Positions 25,734-34,979 of a DNA stretch of 64,000 nucleotides are shown here, in pieces. Both the position numbers and the translations under genes were made by a program. Under the pieces are notes generated by a model. It worked only from the letters and a program-made list of their open reading frames with translations, was not told the origin of the DNA and did not search any database. The DNA is from Flagellimonas marinaquae (GTDB lineage Bacteria > Bacteroidota > Bacteroidia > Flavobacteriales > Flavobacteriaceae), in contig NZ_RZMZ01000015.1 in the NCBI RefSeq assembly GCF_003992675.1, positions 124,001 to 188,000 on the forward strand. The letters are read 5' to 3'. The first letter of the stretch is position 1; every line of letters begins with the position of its first letter.

Positions 25734-26630
25734 TTATTGGTTCTTGGTCAGGGTTAAAAATTGCTCTTCTAGGCTTTCCTTTCTTTTCACGAGATGGGAA
25801 AGCACAATGCCTTGGTCGAATAGCATCTTGTTCAAACTTTGTGCGTCCATTTCCTCTTTCAGGTATGCCGTGAGCGTTCCGTTGAAGTTTTCGATTTTGC
25901 CAAAACTGGCACTCTTTTCAAGAAGTGACTGCAATTGGTCCAGATCGTCGCAGCGCAGCTCAAAAAAGCCATGGCTCGCCAACATACTGTCTACCGGACC
26001 GGAATAGAGATTTTCGCCTTTTCGAAGAATAATGACGTGGGAACATACTTTTTCCACCTCGTCCAACAGGTGCGAAGCCAATAAAATGGTAGTACCCTGA
26101 CTGGCAATTTTTTTGATGATTTCCCGAATCTGATGGATTCCTTGTGGGTCCAGCCCGTTGGTGGGCTCGTCCAAAATCAAGATTTCGGGGTCGTTGAGTA
26201 GGGCAGAGGCGATGGCCATACGCTGCTTCATCCCCAACGAATAGGTTTTGAATTTGCTATTGCGCCGGTCCCACAAACCTACCAGTTCCAATTTTTCCTG
26301 AATCTTGGTTTCTGGTACATCTTTGATTTTGCAGACCAACCGTAAATTTTGGATGGCATCCATGTAAGGATAAAAATTGGGGCGCTCGATTATGGCGCCT
26401 ACCTTTTTAAGGGCGTCGTGCGTGGAGGTGTTGCCATCGAACCAGCTAAATTCGCCTGATGTGCGGTTCACTACGTTTAAGATAATGCCCAAAGTGGTCG
26501 ATTTTCCACTTCCATTGGGCCCCAATATGCCATATACATTTCCTTTTTCAATGGAAAAGGAAAGGTCATTGACAGCCGTGAGGTAACCGAATTTTTTGGT
26601 GAGATGGTTTACAGTGAGTATTGTTTCCAA
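25734..26630 (-). CDS. ABC transporter ATP-binding protein
   Basis: The 298-residue ATPase has Walker A GPNGSGKST at residues 37-45, signature YSLGMKQRMAIA at about 138-149, Walker B ILILDEPTNGLDPQG and a switch histidine in LLASHLLDEVEKVC. After the nucleotide-binding domain comes a C-terminal domain of about 75 residues, as in bacitracin- and gliding-type exporters. It starts a same-strand group with the permease. Confidence 0.95.
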   Translation of the reverse strand: METILTVNHLTKKFGYLTAVNDLSFSIEKGNVYGILGPNGSGKSTTLGIILNVVNRTSGEFSWFDGNTSTHDALKKVGAIIERPNFYPYMDAIQNLRLVCKIKDVPETKIQEKLELVGLWDRRNSKFKTYSLGMKQRMAIASALLNDPEILILDEPTNGLDPQGIHQIREIIKKIASQGTTILLASHLLDEVEKVCSHVIILRKGENLYSGPVDSMLASHGFFELRCDDLDQLQSLLEKSASFGKIENFNGTLTAYLKEEMDAQSLNKMLFDQGIVLSHLVKRKESLEEQFLTLTKNQ

Positions 26631-26708
26631 AAGATGCTATCGTTTTTTGAATGGTTTATACTAACTTGACGATGATTAGTGCAAATTGTTACAAAATAAT
26701 CGAATACA

Positions 26709-27785
26709 ATGTCCGAAGAAAAGTTGATGTCGAAGAAAAAACCGGCTTATCCCATAAACGAGGAGCTGGATGAATACTTGGAATATTATAACAGAAAGAT
26801 AGAGATTCCCATCCATTACGATGACTTGCTCCGCTTTTCGGGAAGCGTAGCCGTTTACGATGCCAACGACGAAGATACCCTTTGGGTACGGGTTTTTTAC
26901 CCAGAGTTTGATCGTGATGAAATCGACTTGGCGCTGAAACGGGTCTATTCCAATTTTGTGTCGGATGGTAGTGATAAGATCTTCCAATATCTAAATGTGG
27001 ACTACGTGGATTATTGCACTTTTGGGAACTCGAAACCTTTCCGAATCAAAGTGCGAAATATTTTGAACGATAATTACACCCTGTTCTATGTAAAAAAAAC
27101 CGATGCCTCTCGTGTGTACGGCTTGGAACTGGAACACATGCTATCGCCGTACAACCTGAACTTTGTCATTTATGAAAATACACTCATCGAAGAGCATATC
27201 GTAGGTATCCCAGGGGATGTGTTTTTTAAGAAGAACCTGCCGGAATGTTCCGAATTCGATAAGGCGCAGATTGCCAAAGAGTTCGTAAAATTCAACGAAC
27301 GATGCATGATTCGACTATTGGGCGATATGCGCTCCTACAATTATGTCATCGTCCCTACCCACGATTTTGATAGCGTAAACTACAAGATAAGGGCCATCGA
27401 TTTTGACCAGCAATGTTACGAGGGGAAGATAAAGGTGTACCGTCCGCAATTTTTTAAAGAAAACAAGGTGATGGTCGATTTGGTGCAGAGCAAATTAAAG
27501 GTGGATTCGGTGAATCAATATATCGTAGAGGAGCGCTCCATTATCGCCAAACGGATATTGAGTTGGGGCCGAAGGCTCAAACGGCTGTTGGAGGTCTGCA
27601 AAGAGGACAACATTGCTCCATCCGAGAATACAGAATTGCTTAAAAGTCAGTTGTTGGACCTTACGGGGGATATCAACTTTAGGGATAGCAAAACTATGGG
27701 AGAAGTACTAATCCATGCACTTGACTTCGTGAAGCGAAATTACGAAGACGTGAGTATGAAACAGATTATCGACAAAAAGTTCTAG
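26709..27785 (+). CDS. Unknown protein with a kinase-like catalytic signature
   Basis: I do not recognise a named family in this 358-residue cytoplasmic protein. It has features that line up with protein-kinase or aminoglycoside-kinase folds: K129-K130 in TLFYVKKTD as a beta3 lysine, E140 or E142 in YGLELEHML as the helix-C acid, EEHIVGIPGD as a hinge, LGDMRSYN at 204-211 as the catalytic loop (D206 and N211, five residues apart as in HGDLxxxN), and AIDFDQ with D231 as the metal-binding aspartate. The 20-residue gap from N211 to D231 is longer than in most relatives. The spacing match is my reading; no kinase activity is shown. It overlaps the convergent nucleoid protein gene by 4 bp. Confidence 0.8.
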   Translation: MSEEKLMSKKKPAYPINEELDEYLEYYNRKIEIPIHYDDLLRFSGSVAVYDANDEDTLWVRVFYPEFDRDEIDLALKRVYSNFVSDGSDKIFQYLNVDYVDYCTFGNSKPFRIKVRNILNDNYTLFYVKKTDASRVYGLELEHMLSPYNLNFVIYENTLIEEHIVGIPGDVFFKKNLPECSEFDKAQIAKEFVKFNERCMIRLLGDMRSYNYVIVPTHDFDSVNYKIRAIDFDQQCYEGKIKVYRPQFFKENKVMVDLVQSKLKVDSVNQYIVEERSIIAKRILSWGRRLKRLLEVCKEDNIAPSENTELLKSQLLDLTGDINFRDSKTMGEVLIHALDFVKRNYEDVSMKQIIDKKF

Positions 27786-28840
27786 CTTTTCTGTTCTTTG
27801 TTGAAGTACACCAAATAGTAATACATCTGGCGTTCTTCATCCCAACCTTTTTCCACAAATTTTTCAGCGGATTCTGGGTTGATAAAGTCCAATTTTATCT
27901 GGATGTTGGTATCCAGATTAATGACATTCTTTATTTTTTTACGGACATCGCTAACAGCCTTATTGGCAATGTCAAAATTGGAAACGTCCTCAATGCTATA
28001 TTTGGGCCCTTTTTCCGCTTTGTAGTGCTTAAACTCGGGAATCAGGTCTGGGTTTTCCATTACCTCGTTCAAAAATGAGGTTTCCTCAAAATTGTCGTTT
28101 TTGGCAAAGTGATTCACTGCACGGTTCATGAACATTACCTCCTGTTGTTTGTCCTCTGCCGGAAGCACTACGTCCTTGGCAAAGTTTTGGCAGAACTTCA
28201 GATAGTTTTTGGTGTAAAAATTCTCATCGGTCATCGGTACCACCCCTAAAAAGTTTTCCAGCCAGTACTTGGCGTCGTAACGATTGCTGTCCACCGAAAG
28301 TACTTTGTACCCTTCTTCCTTTTGCACATTAAAAACAATGCACCCTTTATCCAGTTTGTTGATATTGATGCCTTGGCGAATCAAGATTTCCAAGTTGTGT
28401 TCCTTTTCCTCAAACTGAAGAAAATCGTGTTTCAATTCACTTTTAAAAATCCCGACAGCATCCGTTTTTTGGTTGTCAATGACCATATCCGAAAAGTGGA
28501 CCACATACACCTCTCCACTTTTAATATGGGGGTGGTTGGATTGTTCAAAAAGGTGGGTGGTTATCTTTTTGGAAAGCCTGTGGTTGTCGGAAGGATTTTC
28601 GAAAATACCGGTTACCGCAGCGCAAACCTCATTGAACTCCAAATCCACTTCGTGGCTAAACTTATAGTAGTTCTCCTCCTTTTCCCGAAAAGGCTTAAAG
28701 AAGTATTCTTTGAGCAAACCGGCCATTTCATCGTTTAGTGAAAAGGGTTCGGCAGATAGGAAAGCGGATTCGTTTTTACTTTTGTTGCCCACACGGTGAA
28801 GCGATATGCTCTCAATTTGGGCAGAATATAGGTTTAGCAT
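27782..28840 (-). CDS. Nucleoid-associated protein (NdpA/YejK family)
   Basis: The 352-residue protein matches the nucleoid-associated NdpA family in length and layout. Recognisable stretches are EVYVVHFSDMVIDNQKTDAV, IDIxxLDKGCIVFN-like INKLDKGCIVFN, and SNRYDAKYWLENFLGVVP. Members bind the bacterial nucleoid; some are linked to restriction-type or phage functions, but the basic role is unclear. It is in a minus-strand group with the small gene at 28887 and ctaA. Confidence 0.85.
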   Translation of the reverse strand: MLNLYSAQIESISLHRVGNKSKNESAFLSAEPFSLNDEMAGLLKEYFFKPFREKEENYYKFSHEVDLEFNEVCAAVTGIFENPSDNHRLSKKITTHLFEQSNHPHIKSGEVYVVHFSDMVIDNQKTDAVGIFKSELKHDFLQFEEKEHNLEILIRQGININKLDKGCIVFNVQKEEGYKVLSVDSNRYDAKYWLENFLGVVPMTDENFYTKNYLKFCQNFAKDVVLPAEDKQQEVMFMNRAVNHFAKNDNFEETSFLNEVMENPDLIPEFKHYKAEKGPKYSIEDVSNFDIANKAVSDVRKKIKNVINLDTNIQIKLDFINPESAEKFVEKGWDEERQMYYYLVYFNKEQKS

Positions 28841-28886
28841 TTTTTGGGTAGGGTGTTAAGGGTTAAAACTTGGATTGGAAGAGGTT

Positions 28887-29390
28887 TTAATTCCAATTTT
28901 CGTCGAAATCCATGTCATCATAGCGGTCCAAGAGGTCGTCGAAATCACCTTCATCATCGCTGGGTTTGGCCTCAAACTGCTTTTCTGGTGGGGCATCTGG
29001 AAGTTCACCAAAGGTGAACAGAAGGTTTGGATATACCCGGCCGTCTTCCTTTTCCACGATATCGGCAAGTTCTACAAAAAAGGTCCACATACTTAAAAAG
29101 TCGTAGACATAGATGAGTTTAGGGTTGTCCTCTGTCAAAACATCATCAAGGGATGTTTCGTTCATCAATCGGATATCGGAACCGTTTTCGCTCATGTCAA
29201 AAAGGGCAATTTCCTCGTCTTGGTTCCATTCTTCGTCACAGGTGTAAAAGGAGGCCATTTCACTGCCCTCAAAACCAAAAGCTTGAGTTATGGCGTTGTG
29301 AAAATCCTCCAGATTACTCTGGTCCTCAATTTCGATATCTCGAAAGATATCTTCCTCAGCATCAAGTATTATCCTGATTTTATAAATCAT
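28887..29390 (-). CDS. PRiA4-ORF3-like (IS1096 TnpR-family) protein
   Basis: The 167-residue protein has the layout of the PRiA4_ORF3 family: YKIRIILDAEEDIFRDIEIE at the N-terminus, DFHNAITQAFGFEGSEMASF, and VYDFLSMWTFFVELAD in the middle, followed by an acidic tail of about 40 residues (EGDFDDLLDRYDDMDFDENW). Although annotated after an IS1096 passenger gene, it stands in a housekeeping region with no IS ends, so it is not evidence of a mobile element. Function is unknown. Confidence 0.85.
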   Translation of the reverse strand: MIYKIRIILDAEEDIFRDIEIEDQSNLEDFHNAITQAFGFEGSEMASFYTCDEEWNQDEEIALFDMSENGSDIRLMNETSLDDVLTEDNPKLIYVYDFLSMWTFFVELADIVEKEDGRVYPNLLFTFGELPDAPPEKQFEAKPSDDEGDFDDLLDRYDDMDFDENWN

Positions 29391-29433
29391 CCATCAAATT
29401 TTAAAGTGGGCTCAAAGGTACAATAATTACCCC

Positions 29434-30447
29434 TTATTTGGTGAACCGGTGCAAGGTAAAAGTCATCGCTGCCAAAAGGAAAAATGCTCCAATTTGGTGC
29501 ACCACCCCCAACCAAATGGGTACGGCATAGATCAAGGTGAGCACACCGAGTAAAAATTGTACGAATACCAAAACCAAAAGTGATTTTAAACCATTTTCCT
29601 GTATTACCGTCGTATTAATTTTTCGAGTCCTATACCAAATCAATGCAATAAACCCAACCACAACATAAGCCAAATATCGGTGTACGAACTGCACCCCACT
29701 TTTTCCTTCGATAAAATTCTTGATGACAGGTTGTTGTTCAATGTAAACGGTTTCATGCATCAATTTACCCTCGTTCATCAAAGGCCAATGGTTGTGTATA
29801 AAGCCGGCATCCAAACCTGCCACAAAGGCTCCCCAGATAATCTGTAAGAGTAGCACCACCAATCCTGCTCTGACGAGGTTTCGGATGCCTTTGTGGATTT
29901 CCTTTTTTTGGGGATAGATGAGGTCCAACGCCACCCATAAGCTGTAGGCGAAGGTGAGGAATGCTGTGGTGAGGTGGGCTGCCAACCTGTAGTGCGAAAC
30001 ATCGGGACGGTCCACTAGCCCACTTTTTACCATATACCAACCCAAAAATCCTTGGAATCCACCCATAAAGAGCAAAATCAAACATTTTTTGACGGTTGAC
30101 CTATCCAATTTTTTAGTGAACAAAAAGTATAGGAAGGGCAGAATAAAGACAATGCCGATAAATCTGCCGAGGACTCGGTGTAGCCATTCCCAAAAATAGA
30201 TGTCCTTGAATTCCTCAATACCATAATGATAGTTGAGTTTTTGGTACTCAGGGTATTGTTTGTACAGCTCAAAGGCTTCTTCCCATTCCTGCTCGTTCAT
30301 GGGCGGAATGGTACCTTGGATGAGCTTGTAATCGGATATGGAAAGCCCTGAGTGGGTGAGGCGCGTGATGCCGCCCACCAAAACCATGACAAAGATGAGA
30401 AAACATCCCGTTAGCAACCAATACACAACAGCTTTGTTCTTTTTCAT
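29434..30447 (-). CDS. ctaA: Heme A synthase (COX15/CtaA)
   Basis: The 337-residue membrane enzyme converts heme O to heme A for aa3-type cytochrome oxidase. It has about eight membrane helices. Conserved features are VGGITRLTHSGLSI near the N-terminus, EFKDIYFWEWLHRVLGRFIG with heme-site His, and the paired C-terminal VQFVHRYLAYVVVGF and VVHQIGAFFLLAAMTF histidines. It overlaps cca by 4 bp. Normal length, nothing missing. Confidence 0.94.
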   Translation of the reverse strand: MKKNKAVVYWLLTGCFLIFVMVLVGGITRLTHSGLSISDYKLIQGTIPPMNEQEWEEAFELYKQYPEYQKLNYHYGIEEFKDIYFWEWLHRVLGRFIGIVFILPFLYFLFTKKLDRSTVKKCLILLFMGGFQGFLGWYMVKSGLVDRPDVSHYRLAAHLTTAFLTFAYSLWVALDLIYPQKKEIHKGIRNLVRAGLVVLLLQIIWGAFVAGLDAGFIHNHWPLMNEGKLMHETVYIEQQPVIKNFIEGKSGVQFVHRYLAYVVVGFIALIWYRTRKINTTVIQENGLKSLLVLVFVQFLLGVLTLIYAVPIWLGVVHQIGAFFLLAAMTFTLHRFTK

Positions 30448-31874
30448 TCGGAGTGGACTTTAAGGTTCATTTTTTTGCCTTTTTTCAACATAAAATCGTA
30501 GGCAGCTTCATACTCGTTTGGAATTTCGCCTTCCAAAATGGCCTCTTTTATGGCATCTTTGATGATTCCAATTTCTTTTGAGGGTTTTAGGTTAAAGGTC
30601 TGCATGATTTCTTCGCCCGAAACGGGTGGCTGGAAGTTTCGGATGTGGTCCCTTTCCTCGACCTCCACTATTTTTTGTCGAACTATCTTGAAGTTGTTCT
30701 TGTACTTTTTTTGTTTTTTTGGGTTTTTGGTGGTGATGTCCGCCTCGCATAAGGTCATCAGGTCCTCCACGTACTCACCGGCATCGAACACCAAGCGTCG
30801 CACCGCAGAGTCGGTCACATGGTCTTCGGATAGGATGATGGGCCTGGAGCTCATCAATACCATTTTTTGAACGAACTTCATCTTTTCGTTCAATGGCATC
30901 CGTAACCTTTTGAAGAGTTTGTATACCATTTTGGCTCCTACAAATTCATGGGCATGGAAGGTCCAACCGATTTTTTTGTGGAATTTTTTTGTGGGGGCTT
31001 TTCCAATGTCGTGCAGCAGGGCGGCCCAGCGCAACCAAAGGTTGTCGGTGGTTTCCGCAATATTGTCCACCACTTCCAAGGTGTGCCAAAAATTGTCCTT
31101 GTGGCGCTGTCCTTCCTTTTCTTCTATACCTTCCAAAGCTGTGAGCTCGGGTAATATCAGCGGCAACAATTCGGTCTGGTGCATCAGTTTAAAGCCAAGG
31201 GATGGTTGTGAACTCATTAAAATTTTATGGAGTTCGTCCACGATACGCTCCTTGGAAACAATGTTGATTCGGTCCTTATTTTCGGCAATGGCCTGTAAGG
31301 AAGGCAATTCAATGGTAAAGTGCAGTTGGGCCGCAAAGCGAATGGCACGCATCATCCGCAAAGGGTCATCGGAATAGGTAATGCCCGGCTCCAGAGGGGT
31401 GCGGATAATTTGACGATCCAAGTCGGCCAAACCATCAAAAGGGTCCAAAAGTTCACCAAAATTGGATTGGTTCAGCGCTAACGCCATGGCATTTATGGTA
31501 AAGTCCCTTCGGTTTTGGTCATCTTCCAAGGTGCCATCCTCCACCATGGGTTTTCGGCTATCCCGATTGTAGCTTTCCTTACGAGCTCCCACAAATTCCA
31601 GTTCAAGGTCTTTGTGTTTGATCATGGCAGTCCCAAAGTTTTTGAATATCGAAATCTCTGGCTTGCCCTTTAGTTTGGAAGCTACTTTTTTTGCGAGTTC
31701 AATGCCACTTCCAATAGCTACAATATCAATATCCTTTGGGGTACCACGTTTTAAAAAGTAGTCCCGGACAAATCCTCCGATTACGTAGGCATCTGTGCCC
31801 AGTTCATCCGCAGCTTCGCCGATCAGTTTAAATATAGGATGTTGTATTGCCTCTTTATGGAAATCCTTCGCCAT
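30444..31874 (-). CDS. cca: CCA tRNA nucleotidyltransferase/poly(A) polymerase family with HD domain
   Basis: The 476-residue protein has a class II nucleotidyltransferase head: AYVIGGFVRDYFLKRGTPKD with the DxD pair in KDIDIVA, then the flexible-loop RRDFTINAMAL and the RNA-binding SDDPLRMMRAIRFAAQL. An HD phosphohydrolase domain follows with ALLHDIGKAPTKKF and FHAHEFVGAKMV. It either adds CCA to tRNA or adds poly(A) tails; the sequence alone does not decide. It is followed directly by ctaA and preceded by tsaC with 2 bp. Confidence 0.9.
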   Translation of the reverse strand: MAKDFHKEAIQHPIFKLIGEAADELGTDAYVIGGFVRDYFLKRGTPKDIDIVAIGSGIELAKKVASKLKGKPEISIFKNFGTAMIKHKDLELEFVGARKESYNRDSRKPMVEDGTLEDDQNRRDFTINAMALALNQSNFGELLDPFDGLADLDRQIIRTPLEPGITYSDDPLRMMRAIRFAAQLHFTIELPSLQAIAENKDRINIVSKERIVDELHKILMSSQPSLGFKLMHQTELLPLILPELTALEGIEEKEGQRHKDNFWHTLEVVDNIAETTDNLWLRWAALLHDIGKAPTKKFHKKIGWTFHAHEFVGAKMVYKLFKRLRMPLNEKMKFVQKMVLMSSRPIILSEDHVTDSAVRRLVFDAGEYVEDLMTLCEADITTKNPKKQKKYKNNFKIVRQKIVEVEERDHIRNFQPPVSGEEIMQTFNLKPSKEIGIIKDAIKEAILEGEIPNEYEAAYDFMLKKGKKMNLKVHSE

Positions 31875-31876
31875 TG

Positions 31877-32437
31877 TTATTCCCGTATCACCTTCACCTG
31901 TCCGTCGTTGCTCAACTTAATGATAGAGGAGGGGGAAGGGGTATAATTTTCGTTTTGCAAATTTACCACATAGTCCACTCCTTTTAAAATTTCTTCATCA
32001 ATATCCTTGAATTGTTTTGGGGTAATTTTTCCCGAAATATTGGCCGAAGTGGAGACGATTGGTTTTCTGAATTTATTGATGAGGTATTGGCAAAATTTAT
32101 CGGAAGCGACCCGTATGCCCAAGGTGTTGTCGGCCGCCACTAAATTATCTGCTACACCCAAGGGCTGGTCAAAAACAATGGTGGTGGGTTTGGTGGCGAA
32201 GTCCATAATATCGTAGGCTACATCGGGAACTTCCTTTACATGGCGCTCCAGCATGGCCTGATTGGCTACTAAACAGACGAGCGGTTTGGAAACCTCCCGT
32301 TTTTTAAGGGCGTATACTTTTTGTACTGCTTCGGGGTTGGTAGCGTCGCAACCAATCCCCCAAACGGTATCGGTGGGGTAGACAATGAGTCCACCATCCT
32401 GCAATACTTTAACGCATTTGTTGATTTCTTCAATCAA
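31877..32437 (-). CDS. tsaC: Threonylcarbamoyl-AMP synthase
   Basis: The 186-residue protein is the short form of the Sua5/YrdC/TsaC family. It makes threonylcarbamoyl-AMP from threonine, bicarbonate and ATP for the t6A modification of tRNA. Visible features are GGLIVYPTDTVWGIGCDATN, VYALKKREVSKPLVCLVAN, and IVSTSANISGKITPKQF. It lacks the C-terminal Sua5 domain, as expected for TsaC. It overlaps the upstream glycosyltransferase by 8 bp. Confidence 0.92.
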   Translation of the reverse strand: MIEEINKCVKVLQDGGLIVYPTDTVWGIGCDATNPEAVQKVYALKKREVSKPLVCLVANQAMLERHVKEVPDVAYDIMDFATKPTTIVFDQPLGVADNLVAADNTLGIRVASDKFCQYLINKFRKPIVSTSANISGKITPKQFKDIDEEILKGVDYVVNLQNENYTPSPSSIIKLSNDGQVKVIRE

Positions 32438-33257
32438 GGTTTTCGAATTTTAGTTGAAAATGGTCGGTCAATGCCTGCCATTGTGTTCTGTTTTTGTCCA
32501 TACCGATATTCCCTTTTTTCAGTGAAACTTTCTGGGAGCCCCAAATGGGAATCGGCTCCTTTCCGCTGTTTTTGGCCTGAATGGACTTGGTGCCTTTTAA
32601 GAGTCCCATCACCTTAAACCAAAGGTCATCCGCGTTGGGTGCGAGGTTCAGAAAGAGTTCCTTGTTGAACACTGTTTTATCCATGGAATCGGGCGGGTAC
32701 AAGGTACCGCCAGCACCAATGGGGAGTGTCAATAATGGGTTCTTGCATCCCGATGCGTTCGGTTTCCATGCCTTGTAGGGAAGTAATTCCCCATTGTCGG
32801 CATAGCTGATGCAACGGGTTTGGTTGGCCACAATTTGTCCAGGATGGTCTTCATGGGCCTGGTAAATTTTGGACAACCAGTTTTTTCGGTACATCATGTC
32901 ATCATCACAGGTAACGATTATTTTGTTGGGATATAGTTTTAGAGGTTCTACCAATTTTCTGTGTGAGCTGAAATAGTCCGTGTACTTAATGGAAAACAGG
33001 TCGCCCACCAAGGTTTGAAGTGGTATTGGTATGCGGCCTTTCAAATCTTCGTGGAGCCAAAGCACAATTTTTTCCGGTAACACATCCTGATTCAATATAC
33101 TGCGGATGGTAAGGTGGACAATGGGCAATCTTGATGGAATCGAGGCCAATGAAACAATAACGGGAACTTGCCTTTTATTCGCGATGAGCTTTCGCTGCGA
33201 TTGCCACGACAACTTGGCTTGATGAAAAAGTGAAACTGGAATTTCCTTGACCTTCAT
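32430..33257 (-). CDS. Glycosyltransferase-like protein (GT2-like fold)
   Basis: The 275-residue protein has a nucleotide-diphospho-sugar transferase look: PVIVSLASIPSRLPIVHLTI, RSILNQDVLPEKIVLWLHED, and a DxD-like IIVTCDDDMMYRKNWLSKIY. The sequence then has DDLWFKVMGLLKGTK, which resembles a late acid helix of transferases acting on surface glycans. It is the first gene of a same-strand group with tsaC, cca and ctaA and faces a GT2 gene across a 66-bp divergent gap. The sugar and acceptor are unknown. Confidence 0.8.
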   Translation of the reverse strand: MKVKEIPVSLFHQAKLSWQSQRKLIANKRQVPVIVSLASIPSRLPIVHLTIRSILNQDVLPEKIVLWLHEDLKGRIPIPLQTLVGDLFSIKYTDYFSSHRKLVEPLKLYPNKIIVTCDDDMMYRKNWLSKIYQAHEDHPGQIVANQTRCISYADNGELLPYKAWKPNASGCKNPLLTLPIGAGGTLYPPDSMDKTVFNKELFLNLAPNADDLWFKVMGLLKGTKSIQAKNSGKEPIPIWGSQKVSLKKGNIGMDKNRTQWQALTDHFQLKFENLD

Positions 33258-33310
33258 TCTGGAAGTTTAGAATCACAAAATTAAGGATATGAGATAACAT
33301 TTAATATTTC

Positions 33311-33318
33311 TATTTTTG
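33311..33318 (+). promoter_or_regulatory. -7 element directly before the GT2 gene at 33324
   Basis: TATTTTTG matches TAnnTTTG and ends only 5 bp before the ATG. Transcription would begin at or near the start codon, so the message may be leaderless. Confidence 0.5.
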
Positions 33319-33323
33319 TCCAG

Positions 33324-34157
33324 ATGAGCCTTGAGGAAATAGAATCACCAAAAATATCGGTTATTATCAGCACTTATAACGCCGAGGAGTGGCTAAAGAA
33401 AGTGTTGTGGGGCTTCAATTGCCAAATCTTCAAGGATTTTGAGGTGGTGGTTGCCGATGATGGCTCGGGTCCCAAGACCAAGCAATTGCTGGACGAGATG
33501 TCCGAAAAGGTCTTTTACAGAATTATCCATGTATGGCAGGAAGACGATGGTTTCCAAAAATCGAGGATTCTCAACAAAGCCGTAGAAGCTTGTAGTGCCG
33601 ATTATATTATTATGACGGACGGCGATTGTATACCCAGAGAGGATTTTGTTGAGGTACATTACATCAATAAAGAGCCTGGCTATTTTATATCGGGTGGTTA
33701 CTATATGTTACCGATGAATATTTCCAAAATGATCACTTTGGAGGATATTGAGGAGCAAAATTGTTTCGATATTCATTGGCTCAAGTCAAAAGGTATTCCC
33801 AAAACCTTTAAAAACAACAAGCTCACTGCCAGTGGTATGATTTCCAAACTGCTGAATACGATTACCCCGACCAATGCCAGTTGGAACGGTCATAACTCAT
33901 CGGGTTGGAAAAAGGATATTTTGAACGTAAATGGTTTTGATGAGCGCATGCAGTATGGGGGGCAGGATCGTGAACTGGGGGAGCGTCTGTTCAATTTTGG
34001 GATAAAATCCAAGCAGCTTCGCTATAGCGCGGTATGTGTACACTTAGACCACAAACGTGGTTATAAAACACCGGAATCCATTGCTAAGAATCAGGCTATC
34101 CGTAAGGAGACAAGGTCACAGAAATTGGTGTGGACGCACTACGGCATTACCAAATAA
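33324..34157 (+). CDS. Glycosyltransferase family 2 with C-terminal galactosyltransferase-like part
   Basis: The 277-residue protein has a GT-A fold: KISVIISTYNAEEWLKKVLW, FEVVVADDGSGPKTK, and the DxD in YIIMTDGDCIPREDFVE. The C-terminal VNGFDERMQYGGQDRELGER matches the Glyco_transf_7C type region that binds the acceptor. It probably adds a sugar to surface polysaccharide or LPS core. It ends 19 bp inside the convergent gene at 34139. Confidence 0.9.
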   Translation: MSLEEIESPKISVIISTYNAEEWLKKVLWGFNCQIFKDFEVVVADDGSGPKTKQLLDEMSEKVFYRIIHVWQEDDGFQKSRILNKAVEACSADYIIMTDGDCIPREDFVEVHYINKEPGYFISGGYYMLPMNISKMITLEDIEEQNCFDIHWLKSKGIPKTFKNNKLTASGMISKLLNTITPTNASWNGHNSSGWKKDILNVNGFDERMQYGGQDRELGERLFNFGIKSKQLRYSAVCVHLDHKRGYKTPESIAKNQAIRKETRSQKLVWTHYGITK

Positions 34158-34942
34158 TAGGCCAGTTCGTTCTTTTTTTCCAATCGTTTCAATTCCCTGA
34201 ACCTTTCCAGTACGCCAAGCGCATTTAGATAACAAATGGTCCACCCTTTTTTGCCATCCAATATGCCCAAACGCAGGATATAGTGGTTGAAGAATTTCCA
34301 GACAGGTTTTACGGTCATTAAAAGATAATTGAAGTGCCGTTCCTTATAAAAATCCTCTTTGGCCTTCAACCGTCCGTATTTAAGCATCTTACCTTTATAA
34401 TCTTCGTAGTTTTTGTAACAAAAATGTATCAATTTTTCCTGTAGGATGCCAGATTGTCCGTCGACCACCAAGGTTTCGTGAACGATTTTTCGGTCCGTAA
34501 AATGGGCCTTGCTCTTGCGGAACAGTCTATAATTTTTATCGGTTTGCCAGCCACTAAAGTTAAGGGGTTCATCTTGGAACATAAACTTGCGGTAGAACCA
34601 GTAGGCTTCTTTTGCATCGCGCCGGTTGATGGTTTCTAGAATCTCATGTTGAAGACTTTCCGTTACCACTTCATCGGCATCTAGAAACAATACCCAATCA
34701 TTTGAGGCCTGTTTTAAGGTGTATGATTTTTGTGCAGTAAAATTCTCGAAAGGATTTTGGACCACGGTCACTTTGGGGTGTTCCAAAAGATACTCGTAGG
34801 TGCCATCGGTACTATAAGAGTCGACCACGATGATTTCATCAGCAAAGGAAACGGAATCGATACACTTTTCAATGTAGCCCATCTCGTTGTAGGTTATGAT
34901 AAGTGCTGATAATTTTTGCTTTGGGGTGCTAAATTCAGCCAT
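34139..34942 (-). CDS. Glycosyltransferase family 2, WaaE/KdtX-like
   Basis: The 267-residue protein has LSALIITYNEMGYIEKCIDS, EIIVVDSYSTDGTYEYL, the DxD in WVLFLDADEVVTESL, and the WaaE-like FQDEPLNFSGWQTDKNYRLF and later YNALGVLERF-like LNALGVLERFRELKRLE. WaaE and relatives add a sugar to the inner LPS core. It is preceded by a TAGCTTTG promoter element. Its 3' end overlaps the preceding plus-strand GT2 gene by 19 bp. Confidence 0.88.
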   Translation of the reverse strand: MAEFSTPKQKLSALIITYNEMGYIEKCIDSVSFADEIIVVDSYSTDGTYEYLLEHPKVTVVQNPFENFTAQKSYTLKQASNDWVLFLDADEVVTESLQHEILETINRRDAKEAYWFYRKFMFQDEPLNFSGWQTDKNYRLFRKSKAHFTDRKIVHETLVVDGQSGILQEKLIHFCYKNYEDYKGKMLKYGRLKAKEDFYKERHFNYLLMTVKPVWKFFNHYILRLGILDGKKGWTICYLNALGVLERFRELKRLEKKNELAYYLVMP

Positions 34943-34971
34943 ATTTATTGGTGTAGTGTTTTGGTATTTTA

Positions 34972-34979
34972 CAAAGCTA
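34972..34979 (-). promoter_or_regulatory. -7 element for the WaaE-like gene
   Basis: TAGCTTTG on the minus strand matches TAnnTTTG, 29 bp before the start codon at 34942. No good -33 TTG was seen. Confidence 0.45.

Noticed and set aside
28887..29390. IS1096-type TnpR name suggesting a transposable element.
   Set aside because: No inverted ends, target repeat or transposase; the family name is historical and the gene is in a core context.
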